Source: Sorangium cellulosum
Lineage (GTDB): Bacteria > Myxococcota_A > Polyangia > Polyangiales > Polyangiaceae
NCBI RefSeq assembly: GCF_002950945.1
Contig: NZ_CP012673.1
Coordinates: forward strand, 496,001-560,000
Length of the DNA stretch: 64,000 bases
Reading direction: 5' to 3'
Part shown: positions 43,040 through 51,272 of the stretch, piece after piece
Numbering within the stretch: the first letter of the stretch is position 1
Layout of the letters: each line of letters begins with the position of its first letter
Notes under the pieces: model-generated
The model's input: the letters and a program-made list of their open reading frames with translations, nothing else
Told to the model about the DNA's origin: nothing
Databases searched by the model: none
Translations under genes and position numbers: made by a program

Positions 43040-43945
43040 CTAGCTGCCTGCTCCGGCGTTGCGGCCCATCGAGAGGAGTCGCCCCTGCCTGTCCTCGCAG
43101 AGGATCCGCGTGAGCTGCCGGGTCAGCTCGTCCAGCTGACTCACGCTGCAGACGGGGAGGAAGGTGCTCATGACACGCGGGTCGTAGAACCTGAAGTACA
43201 CGCGGTCGAGCTCGTCCTCGAGCTCCGCCATCAAGAACCGCCGGAAGTGGCGGCGCACCTCCGCGAACTTCTCCTCGCTCGTGCAGAAGATGCCCCAGCG
43301 CCTGCCCCAGCCCTCGCGGACCAGGCGCTCCAGCAGCCGGGAGTCCGGCGCCATCGGGCCGGCGAGGTACGGGGCCACCTCGTCCAGCGGCTCGGCAGGC
43401 TGGCCTTCGTAGAGGGACTGGTGCCGCTCGACCGACTCGCGGAGCAGCTCCAGGATGCGGTCGTCGCGGGCGGCGTCGAGCACCACATAGAGCGGCGCCA
43501 CGGCCGCTTCGTCGCGGAGCGCGGCCAGCGCCCGCTCGGCCGCGGCGCGGCGCGCGACACGAGCGCGGCGCTCCTCCTCGTCGAGCTCCTCGTCGTCGTC
43601 GTCGTCGCCGGCGTCGGCGGGCGGCGGGGTGTGGCCCTCGACGTAGACCATGAAGTCCGTGTGGCCGGCCTGGATCCAGGCGCCGTGCTGCACCTCGGCC
43701 TCGTGGAGCGCCGCGACCGCCGCGCCGTCGAGGCGGGTGCCGGTCAGGCTGCGGAGGTCGCGGAGGGTGCAGCGGGCGCCGTCCCAGGTGAGCTCGAAAT
43801 GCGGGGCCGAGAGCTGGGCGTCGTGCGGCACCACGAGGTCGGCGAGATCGGAGCGACCGACGCGGAGGGTACGGCCAGGGTCGAGCACGGCCTTGGTGCC
43901 CGTCAGTTTGCCTCCCCGGATCTCGACAATACACCGCGGCGCCAC
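43040..43945 (-). CDS. FHA-DUF4123 fusion protein, T6SS effector adaptor
   Basis: This 301-residue protein starts with a GTG at 43945. The N-terminal FHA domain (about 1-105) has LRVGRSDLADLVVPHDAQLS, SAPHFELTWDG and SLTGTRLDG, the phospho-Thr-binding Arg, Ser and Asn-like positions of the fold. An acidic linker (DDDDDEELDEEERRAR) leads to a DUF4123 domain (about 145-290), with LYVVLDAARDDRILELL, APYLAGPMAPDSRLLERLV and the FRFYDPRVMSTFLP block. DUF4123 proteins are chaperones that load effectors on VgrG. Coupling this to an FHA domain suggests that loading responds to Ser/Thr kinase signalling. It lies between the PAAR and VgrG genes in the operon. Confidence 0.88.
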   Translation of the reverse strand: MAPRCIVEIRGGKLTGTKAVLDPGRTLRVGRSDLADLVVPHDAQLSAPHFELTWDGARCTLRDLRSLTGTRLDGAAVAALHEAEVQHGAWIQAGHTDFMVYVEGHTPPPADAGDDDDDEELDEEERRARVARRAAAERALAALRDEAAVAPLYVVLDAARDDRILELLRESVERHQSLYEGQPAEPLDEVAPYLAGPMAPDSRLLERLVREGWGRRWGIFCTSEEKFAEVRRHFRRFLMAELEDELDRVYFRFYDPRVMSTFLPVCSVSQLDELTRQLTRILCEDRQGRLLSMGRNAGAGS

Positions 43946-43948
43946 GGG

Positions 43949-44308
43949 TCAGCCCTTTGCCCGCTGGCGCCTGGCCTCCTGCCGCTTGCGCTCGCGCTCG
44001 CAGTCCTCGCAGAAGGGCTTGTCGGTCCGCAGGGTCTCGGCCTGGGGGTTCGAGCCGATGAGCACGGTGGGGCAGCCCTTGACGATGACGCCGCCGTGGA
44101 GGGTGGGATCGCCGAGGCGGGCAGCGTCCTTCTGGCCGATCACGACCGTGGGCTCGCCGGCGGCGATGGCGTCGCCGCAGACCTCCTTGTCGCCGACGCG
44201 GGCCGCAGGCTGGTGGCCGATGATCACCGTGCTCTCGCCGCTGACGATGGGGTTCAGCGCGTGGATCGGGCAGGCGTGGGCGTCCGTGATGCGTGCTGCG
44301 GGAGGCAT
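43949..44308 (-). CDS. PAAR domain protein
   Basis: This 119-residue protein is a PAAR spike cap for VgrG. It has the start MPPAARITDAHACP and three repeats of the form GxxxVxIGxxxAARxGD: GESTVIIGHQPAARVGD, GEPTVVIGQKDAARLGD and GCPTVLIGSNPQAE. A short basic tail contains KPFCEDCERE, a CxxC that could bind zinc, together with the His residues typical of PAAR tips. It is followed 3 bp later by the FHA-DUF4123 gene and lies 31 bp after the VgrG at 44340. No toxin domain is attached. Confidence 0.94.
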   Translation of the reverse strand: MPPAARITDAHACPIHALNPIVSGESTVIIGHQPAARVGDKEVCGDAIAAGEPTVVIGQKDAARLGDPTLHGGVIVKGCPTVLIGSNPQAETLRTDKPFCEDCERERKRQEARRQRAKG

Positions 44309-44339
44309 ACGTCCATCCTCTCGATTCGATAAGATCGGG

Positions 44340-46421
44340 CTACTGCCCGATCAGGGTCTTGCTGACATCGTCCGTCACCGCCTCGATCGCCTCGTCGGGC
44401 TCCTCGGGGCTCGAGCCCTTGCCGCTGCCGGGGGAGCCGCCGCTGTTGATCCAGACCATCGTGCCCCGGATGGTGACGCCGCTCTGGTTGATGCGGATGA
44501 AGCCGCCGGGGCCCTTGAGGGTGAGGTCGTCCGCGGCCTCGATGACCAGGGAGGTGCCCGCGGCCAGGTGGATCTGCTCGCCGGCGGCGACCGCCAGGTT
44601 CTTGCCGACGACCTCGTGGCGGTCGCCCTTGACGGTGAGGGACTGATTGCCGTCGATGCGCTGGTTGCGTTTGCCGAGGACGCGGAGGTGGCTGTTGCCC
44701 TCGACGCGCTCGCGCTTGTCCTGCTTGATGACGATGTCCTGGTCCTTGCCGACGTAGACCCTCAGGTGGCCGAGGGTCCTGTCGTACTCGTCGTTCTGGA
44801 CGAGCTTCTGACGGTCGTGGCCGATGGTGATGGTCTCGTCGTTCTTGACGAGGCGGCGGCGGTTCTTCTCGGCCTGCTCCCAGACGAGCTCCTGGCCCTT
44901 GAGATCCTCGAACATGATCTCGTTGAAGCCGCCCGAGCCGAGGGACGAGTCGCTCTTCCAGGTGCTGCGGGTCTTGTGGTCGGGGAGCTTGTACGGGACG
45001 GTCTGGACGGCGTTGTAGGTGCGGCCGACGATGATGGGCTGGTCGGGGTCGCCATCGAGGAAGCCGACGAGGACCTCCTGGCCGACGCGGGGGATGACGA
45101 TCATCCCGTACCCGGTGCCGGCCCAGCCCTGGCCGACGCGGATCCAGCAGGAGCTGCTGTCGTCGTTCTGACCCTCGCGATCCCAGGGGAACTGGACGCG
45201 GACGCGGCCGAACTCGTCGGTGTGGATCTCCACGCCCTGGGGCCCGACGACGGTGGCGCTCTGGATGCCCTCGACGGTGGGCTTGGGGGTGCGCTGCGCG
45301 GGGTGGTAGGCGACGTCGGTGAACACGGCCTGCGCGGACATGGGCCACTCCTCGTTGGGAGCGCCGTCGACGGTGAGCTCGGTGATGAGCAGGCGGGTGC
45401 CCTCGGCGAGCTCGGCATGCGGGTGGTGGTCCATGGACACGACGACGCCGGGCCAGAGGTCGATGGCGTTCGTGTCGAAGGCGACGGCGCGGCGGCCGAG
45501 GCGGTCGCCGCCGAGGGCGCGGGCAGCGCGGGCCTCGCCGAACGGCTGATCGTGACGGGCGACGCCCTTGTCGTCGGCCGCGGGCGTGCCGCCGCCTTTG
45601 CCGGTCTCGATCAGGAAGGCGCCGGGCCTGTAGTGGTACTGCTCGTACCTGTCCTCGGGGGCAGGGGCCTTGGGGGCATTGCCGAACAGGGGGAAGCCGG
45701 GGTTGCGGAAGTCGTGGTCGCGGAAGGTGGCGGCGCCCGGGCGGACCTCGCGGGAGAGGCGGACGTTCGACACGAACTCCTTGTCGGGCGTCTCGCTGGG
45801 GTTGTCGACGTAGGGGAGGGGATCGCCGGTGCGGAGCGGGTTGCGGTGGAGCTTGTCGCTGAGGGTGAGCCGGGGCCCGGCCGGGTCGGCGTCAGGGAAG
45901 GTGAAGGCGATGCCGGCTTCCTCCCAGAGGCGACAGAGGAAGGCATAGTCGCTCTCGCCGTACTGGACCTTGTACTCGAGCTTGGGGTAGTCGCCGCGGT
46001 CGATGTCCCAGACAGGCTGGATCCCCCACTCGCCGAGGAGCTTGTCGGTGATGTCCGGGATGCTGAGGTGCTGGTGAATCCGGTGGTTGCGGCGGTGGGT
46101 GAGCAGCCAGAGGTCCGGGACGATGCGCAGGTAATAGCTGGACTCGGCCTCCTGGCCGGCCGACGACGGGACGGCGTGGACCTGCTCGATGTAGCCGCAC
46201 ACGCCGGTCCAGGTGCGGGCCACGCGGTGGCCGCCGCGGACGCCGCCGTCGACGCGGAAGGTGGCGGGCTTTCCGACGAGGGCCTCCAGATCGAGGGAGG
46301 GGCTGCGGGAGCGGGCCCAGACCGAGACGGTGAAGAGGCTGGAGACCGCCTCGTGGACCGAGAAGCGGCTGACCCGGAGGGAGTCTTCCCCGGAGGCAAA
46401 GCTGAGCTCCAACGTAGGCAT
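44340..46421 (-). CDS. vgrG: Type VI secretion tip protein VgrG (second copy)
   Basis: This 693-residue VgrG begins at the ATG at 46421 preceded by CTGGAGGG. An in-frame extension to 46541 is Arg-rich and unlikely. The blocks RRNHRIHQHLSIPDITDKLL, YGESDYAFLCRLWEEAGIAF, DEFGRVRVQFPWDREGQ and SCWIRVGQGWAGTGYGM match the family, and large parts match the copy at 40991. The tail, EEPDEAIEAVTDDVSKTL, differs from that of the other copy and could specify a partner. It is the first gene of a seven-gene operon running down to 39287. Confidence 0.96.
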   Translation of the reverse strand: MPTLELSFASGEDSLRVSRFSVHEAVSSLFTVSVWARSRSPSLDLEALVGKPATFRVDGGVRGGHRVARTWTGVCGYIEQVHAVPSSAGQEAESSYYLRIVPDLWLLTHRRNHRIHQHLSIPDITDKLLGEWGIQPVWDIDRGDYPKLEYKVQYGESDYAFLCRLWEEAGIAFTFPDADPAGPRLTLSDKLHRNPLRTGDPLPYVDNPSETPDKEFVSNVRLSREVRPGAATFRDHDFRNPGFPLFGNAPKAPAPEDRYEQYHYRPGAFLIETGKGGGTPAADDKGVARHDQPFGEARAARALGGDRLGRRAVAFDTNAIDLWPGVVVSMDHHPHAELAEGTRLLITELTVDGAPNEEWPMSAQAVFTDVAYHPAQRTPKPTVEGIQSATVVGPQGVEIHTDEFGRVRVQFPWDREGQNDDSSSCWIRVGQGWAGTGYGMIVIPRVGQEVLVGFLDGDPDQPIIVGRTYNAVQTVPYKLPDHKTRSTWKSDSSLGSGGFNEIMFEDLKGQELVWEQAEKNRRRLVKNDETITIGHDRQKLVQNDEYDRTLGHLRVYVGKDQDIVIKQDKRERVEGNSHLRVLGKRNQRIDGNQSLTVKGDRHEVVGKNLAVAAGEQIHLAAGTSLVIEAADDLTLKGPGGFIRINQSGVTIRGTMVWINSGGSPGSGKGSSPEEPDEAIEAVTDDVSKTLIGQ

Positions 46422-46543
46422 ATCCCTCCAGTGCGGGACCGATGGTACACGAGCCGGGCGATGGTGATCCACCCTACTCGACACGCCTCGGCGTGATCTG
46501 CGCCTCGTTCCTCGGATCGAGCCTCGTCGCCCGGGGGCCACGC

Positions 46544-46600
46544 TTCAAAATCTCGATGTCGCTCGACGGATTCGTCGCCGGTGCCAGGCAGAGCGCCGAC
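46544..46600 (+). pseudogene. RibD/dihydrofolate-reductase-like N-terminal fragment
   Basis: The frame encodes FKISMSLDGFVAGARQSADD, the characteristic opening of RibD C-terminal-domain/DHFR-like proteins (MSLDGFVAG). Homology then stops, and the frame ends at 46675. It is probably the remnant of a deleted gene upstream of the GST. Confidence 0.5.
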
Positions 46601-46787
46601 GACCTGCGCGGCCTCGAGCTCGCGCGTGGGGTCGCGGCGCCGGAGGTGACGCACCTCGAGCTCGCGAAACGCTGAGCGCTCTCGACATCGGCGGGGTCGA
46701 CGCGCAATCCTTCCGGCACCTCGCCGCCCGCTTCCGCGCCGCGGCAGGCCGGGTGACACGTCGGCTCCGGGAAAGCAGAGAGACCAG

Positions 46788-47432
46788 ATGACCAAGATCA
46801 GGGTAAGCGCATTTCGGTGGGTCCCGCCTTTTGCTCAGGGGCTGGTACGCGACCTTCGCGTGCGCTGGGCGCTCGAGGAGGCGGGCCTTGTGTATGAAGA
46901 GCGGTTGATTGGACAGGGCGATCAGGCGTCCGAGAGCTACCGCCGCCTCCAGCCGTTCGGGCAGGTGCCCACTTACGAGGAGGACGGGCTGGTGCTGTTC
47001 GAGTCCGGCGCCATCGTGCTGCACATCGCAGAGCGGTCGGACGTGCTGATGCCGTCCGACCCTGCCGCCCGGGCGCGCTGCAAGGCGTGGATGTTCGCGG
47101 CGCTGAACACGATCGAGCCGCCGATCCAGAACGTCGCCGAGATCGACCTGTTCTGCCCCGAGGAGGCGTGGGCGAAGCAGCGCCGGCCGGCGGCGGTCCA
47201 GGCGGTGAAGGAGCGGCTGGAGCAGCTGTCCGCGTGGCTGGGCGGGCGAGAGTACCTGGAGGATCACTTCACGGCGGGCGACCTGCTCATGACGACGGTG
47301 CTGCGCATCCTGCGCCACACGGATCTGGTCGCGCAGATCCCGGCGCTCGAGGCCTACCGCCTCCGGTGCGAGGCGCGGCCCGCGTTCCAGAGGGCGCTCG
47401 CCGCCCAGATGGCGCCGTTCGCCGCGAGCTAG
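46788..47432 (+). CDS. Glutathione S-transferase family protein
   Basis: This 214-residue cytosolic protein has a GST N-terminal domain with QPFGQVPTYEEDGLVLFES (cis-Pro and gamma-Glu site) and a helical C-terminal domain with HFTAGDLLMTTVLRILRHTD (N-capping box). The start reads VSAFRWVPPFAQGLVRDLRV. The ATG at 46788 follows GGAAAGCAGAGAG. It differs markedly from the GST at 15595. It lies 150 bp before the carboxylic acid reductase gene on the same strand, which may be coincidence. The substrate is unknown. Confidence 0.9.
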   Translation: MTKIRVSAFRWVPPFAQGLVRDLRVRWALEEAGLVYEERLIGQGDQASESYRRLQPFGQVPTYEEDGLVLFESGAIVLHIAERSDVLMPSDPAARARCKAWMFAALNTIEPPIQNVAEIDLFCPEEAWAKQRRPAAVQAVKERLEQLSAWLGGREYLEDHFTAGDLLMTTVLRILRHTDLVAQIPALEAYRLRCEARPAFQRALAAQMAPFAAS

Positions 47433-47581
47433 AGCTCCCGCGCTCTGCCAGGGGGTCCTGGACGGGGCCGAAGGTCGGCCCTGATACGAACGCCGGCCCG
47501 AGCAGGCGTGGCGCGAGGCCCGCTCGCTTGACCGTGTATCCCCTCCGACCAACATGCTGCCTCGTGGGCGGAGGGGGGAAC

Positions 47582-50500
47582 ATGGATGTGCTCCAGGAGC
47601 GCAAGAGGCAGGAGCGCGAGAGGCTGCTCCGGAGATCGCTCGATCGTTATCAACGCCGCCTCGAGCAGGATCTCGAGCTCCAGCGGTCCGCTCCCTCCCC
47701 CGAGGCCGTCGAGCGCCTCGCCAGCGGAGATCGGTCCAGCATCGAGATCCTCGCCCTCGCCTGCTCGCTCCACGCCGACCGGCCGGCCCTCGGCGCGCGC
47801 GCCTTCACGGTGGAGGACGGCGTCCTCCGTTACCTGCCGCGCTATCAGACGTTGAGCTACGCCGAGCTGTGGGCGCGCGTTCAGCAGTTCGCGAGCGGGC
47901 TGCGCCACGGCGGCCTGGTGCAGCCGGGGGATCGCGTGGCCATCTCCGGCTTCGCGAGCGTCGACTGGCTCGTCGCCGACTTCGCCTGCCTCTACCTCGC
48001 GGCGGTCTCGGTGCCGCTCCAGACGGGCATGCCCGCGGCCGATCTCCAGCAGATCCTCGGCGAGGTCGAGCCGCGGGCCATCGTGTGCAGCGCCGAGCAG
48101 CTCGACGCCATCGCGCCGGCGCTCGCGAGCTGCCCGGCGGTGCGCAGCCTCATCGTGATGGATCTCGAGGAGCGGGATCTCGCCCGCGCCCGGGCGGTCG
48201 CCGCGCGCATGGAGGCGCTGCGCGAGGAGCACGGCCAGCGGCTCGCGCTCTTCACCGTGGCGGACGTGGCGCGCATCGGCCGGCAGCACGGGATCGTGCC
48301 GCACGCGATCCTGTCGGAGGCGCGCGCCGGCGAGCCCGACCCGCTCATGGCCATCCTCTACACGTCGGGCAGCACCGGGACGCCGAAGGGCGCCATGTTC
48401 CCCGAGAGCCTCGTGCGCGCTCAGTGGCGGGCGCAGGCGAGGGGGCGCGTGTCGCCCGTCGCGTCCATCAGCGTCGGTTACATGCCGCTGAACCACGCGG
48501 CGGGGCGCTTCGAGGTGATGCGCTCCATCATGGAGGGCGGCGTCACCCACCTCGTCCTCGCCAGCGACATGTCCACGCTGTTCGAGGACATCCGCATCTC
48601 CCGGCCGACGCGCTTCCTGTTCGTGCCGCGTGTGTCGGCGATGATCCACCAGCATTACCAGGCCGAGCTGGTGCGGCGCGGCGCCGGCCGCGCGAGCGGC
48701 GCCGCGGGCCGGATCGAGGCCGAGATCATGGCCGAGATGCGCCGGTCGTTCCTCGGCGACCGCCTCGTGTACGGGGTGGCGGGCACGGCGCCGACGGCGC
48801 CGGAGATCATCGATTTCCTGGAGCGCTGCTTCGAGATCCCGATCTACGACGGATACGGCTCCACCGAGGCGGGGGTGATCAGCTTCGACGGCCGGCTCTC
48901 GCGCGAGGACGTCCTGGCCTTCAAGATCGCCGACGTCCCCGAGCTGGGTTATCGCGCCACGGACGCGCCCCATCCGCGCGGCGAGCTGCGGGTGAAGATG
49001 CGCCGGCACGTGCCCGGGTATTACAGGAACGCCCAGGCCACGAGGGATCTGTTCGACGAGGAGGGATACCTCCAGACCGGCGATATCGTGGAGCTGCATG
49101 GCGAGGACGAGATCGTCTGGCTCGACCGCAAGAAGAACGTGCTCAAGCTGGCGCAGGGCGAGTTCGTGAGCACCTCGCGCCTCGAGGGCGTCTATGCGGC
49201 CATGAGCCCCTTCATCCAGCAGATCTACGTCCACGGGAGCAGCCTGCGCGCCTACCTGCTCGCCGTCGTCGTGCCCGACCAGCGCGCCGTGGAGGCGCAC
49301 CTCGGGCCGGCGGCGAGCGAGGGCGCGATCAAGCAGCTCGTCCGGGGCGAGCTCGACCGCATCGCGCGGGAGGCGGGGCTCCCGCGCTGGGAGGTGCCGC
49401 GCGAGATCCTGATCGAGGCGAGCCCGTTCACCCGCGAGAACGGCCTGCTGACGGCGAGCAACAAGCCAGCTCGCCCGAAGCTCAAGGAGCGTTACGGCGC
49501 GCGGCTCGACCGGATGTTCGAGGAGATCGAGCGGACGCAGCTGGAGAAGCTGCAGCAGCTCGAGGGGCAGCGCGCGGGCGCGAGCGCGGCCGAGCAGGTC
49601 GCGCTCGCGATGGAGGTCACGCTCGGCCTGCGCGACGTCGATCTGCGGCAGACCTTCGTGGAGCTCGGCGGGGACTCGCTGGCGGCGGTGCGGCTCTCGA
49701 CGATGCTGGAGGAGCGCTTCGGGGTCGCCGTCCCGGTGGGGCTCATCCTCGACCCGACGAGCAGCGCTCAGCGCCTCGTCGCGCACGTCGAGGAGCGCGC
49801 CGGGGGCGCCGCGCGCGCGGTCACCTTCAGCCAGGTGCACGGCGCCGGGGCGACCGTGGTGCGGGCCGCGGATCTGCGGCTGGAGCGCTTCCTCGCGCCG
49901 GAGGAGCTCGACGAGGCGGCGCGATCGGCGGCGCCCGCGTCCGGGGTGCGGGCCGCGCTCCTCACGGGAGCGAACGGCTTCCTCGGCCGTTTCCTCCTGC
50001 TGGAGCTGCTCGAGCGGGCGCCGCGCGACGGCGGCAAGGTGTTCTGCGTCGTGCGCGCGGCGAGCGACGCCGAGGCGCTGGCGCGGCTCGGGGCGGCGTA
50101 CCGGGCCGATCCCGCGCTGCGGCGGCGGTTCGAGGAGCTGTCGGCGGACGGCCGGCTGGAGGCGCTCGCGGGCGACCTGATGAAGCCGCGGCTCGGGCTC
50201 TCGGGGGCCGTGTTCGACCGGCTCTGCGACGAGGTGGACGGCATCGTCCACAACGGCGCGCTGGTGAACCATGCGTTCTCGTATCCCCAGCTCTTCGAGC
50301 CGAACGTGCTCGGGACGGCGGAGATCATCCGCCTGGCGCTGCGCCGGCGGCGGAAGGCGGTGGGCTACGTGTCCACCGTCGGCGTCGCCGGCGGGCGGGA
50401 TCCGCGCGATCCCGTGCGCGAGGACGAGGACGCCCAGTCGCTCTGGAAGGAGCGGCCGACCGACTCGGGGTATGCCGTGGGGTACGCGGCGAGCAAGTGG

Positions 50501-51151
50501 GCCGGCGAGGTGCTGCTGCACGATCTCGCGCAGCGCTTCGGCGTGCCGGTGGGCGTGTTCCGGTGCAGCATGATCATGCCGGACCGGCGCTGCGTGGGGG
50601 AGGTCAACACGAGCGATTTCCTGACGCGGCTCCTCGCGGGGATCGTGTACACGGCCGTGGCGCCGCGGTCGTTCTACGCCGGCGAGGGCGCGCACCATTT
50701 CGACGGGCTGCCGGTCGATTTCGTGGCCGGGAGCATCGCGGCGGTGGTCACCGACCTCCGGGCGGGCTTCGCCACGTACCACGTGACGAACCCGCACTGG
50801 GAAGATGCGGTGTCGCTCGACACGATGGTCGACTGGATCCGGACGGCGGGCTACGAGGTATCCCGTATCGACGAGTATGCCCGCTGGTACGAGGCGTTCC
50901 GGGAGCGGCTCGAAGCGCTGAGTCAGGCGCAGAGGCAGCGGTCGCCGCTGCCGATCCTCCGGCAGTGGGCGCGGCCGATCGGCCGGGAGCTGCGGTTCGA
51001 CACGGCGCGGCTGGAGCAGCGTCTGCGGGAGATCGCGGCGCGGCCAGGGGCGCGGGTCGACGCCGCGGCGCCGCACCTCACCGAGGAGTACCTGCACAAG
51101 TACCTGCGCGACATGGTCGCGGCGGGCGTGATCGCGGGGCGGGCCGGGTAG
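47582..51151 (+). CDS. car: Carboxylic acid reductase (adenylation - carrier - reductase)
   Basis: This 1189-residue three-domain enzyme should activate a carboxylic acid with ATP, bind it to a phosphopantetheine arm and reduce it to an aldehyde with NADPH. The adenylation domain (about 1-640) has YTSGSTGTPKGAMFPE and YDGYGSTEAGVISFDG. The carrier domain has LGGDSLAAVRLS with Ser699. The reductase domain (about 790-1189) has LLTGANGFLGRFLLLELL, followed by YVSTVGVAG and YAVGYAASKWAGE, the Tyr/Lys pair of a thioester reductase. The order and length match actinobacterial Car enzymes. GGAGGGGGGAAC precedes the ATG at 47582. A phosphopantetheinyl transferase is needed and is not in the window. 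The substrate is unknown. Confidence 0.92.
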   Translation: MDVLQERKRQERERLLRRSLDRYQRRLEQDLELQRSAPSPEAVERLASGDRSSIEILALACSLHADRPALGARAFTVEDGVLRYLPRYQTLSYAELWARVQQFASGLRHGGLVQPGDRVAISGFASVDWLVADFACLYLAAVSVPLQTGMPAADLQQILGEVEPRAIVCSAEQLDAIAPALASCPAVRSLIVMDLEERDLARARAVAARMEALREEHGQRLALFTVADVARIGRQHGIVPHAILSEARAGEPDPLMAILYTSGSTGTPKGAMFPESLVRAQWRAQARGRVSPVASISVGYMPLNHAAGRFEVMRSIMEGGVTHLVLASDMSTLFEDIRISRPTRFLFVPRVSAMIHQHYQAELVRRGAGRASGAAGRIEAEIMAEMRRSFLGDRLVYGVAGTAPTAPEIIDFLERCFEIPIYDGYGSTEAGVISFDGRLSREDVLAFKIADVPELGYRATDAPHPRGELRVKMRRHVPGYYRNAQATRDLFDEEGYLQTGDIVELHGEDEIVWLDRKKNVLKLAQGEFVSTSRLEGVYAAMSPFIQQIYVHGSSLRAYLLAVVVPDQRAVEAHLGPAASEGAIKQLVRGELDRIAREAGLPRWEVPREILIEASPFTRENGLLTASNKPARPKLKERYGARLDRMFEEIERTQLEKLQQLEGQRAGASAAEQVALAMEVTLGLRDVDLRQTFVELGGDSLAAVRLSTMLEERFGVAVPVGLILDPTSSAQRLVAHVEERAGGAARAVTFSQVHGAGATVVRAADLRLERFLAPEELDEAARSAAPASGVRAALLTGANGFLGRFLLLELLERAPRDGGKVFCVVRAASDAEALARLGAAYRADPALRRRFEELSADGRLEALAGDLMKPRLGLSGAVFDRLCDEVDGIVHNGALVNHAFSYPQLFEPNVLGTAEIIRLALRRRRKAVGYVSTVGVAGGRDPRDPVREDEDAQSLWKERPTDSGYAVGYAASKWAGEVLLHDLAQRFGVPVGVFRCSMIMPDRRCVGEVNTSDFLTRLLAGIVYTAVAPRSFYAGEGAHHFDGLPVDFVAGSIAAVVTDLRAGFATYHVTNPHWEDAVSLDTMVDWIRTAGYEVSRIDEYARWYEAFRERLEALSQAQRQRSPLPILRQWARPIGRELRFDTARLEQRLREIAARPGARVDAAAPHLTEEYLHKYLRDMVAAGVIAGRAG

Positions 51152-51272
51152 TCGCTCGTGCGAGGCGCGCCCGCGTTCCGGAAGGCGCTCGCCGCCCGCC
51201 CGGAAGGCGCCGTTCGCCGGGAGCCAGGCGCAGGACGCCCCGAGCGCGGAGAGCCGGAGGGGCTCCGGGGCG

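Noticed and set aside
41744..46496. Very long plus-strand frames across the VgrG genes
   Set aside because: They are antisense to VgrG, DUF4123 and PAAR genes whose motifs are unmistakable; the plus-strand translations are low-complexity.
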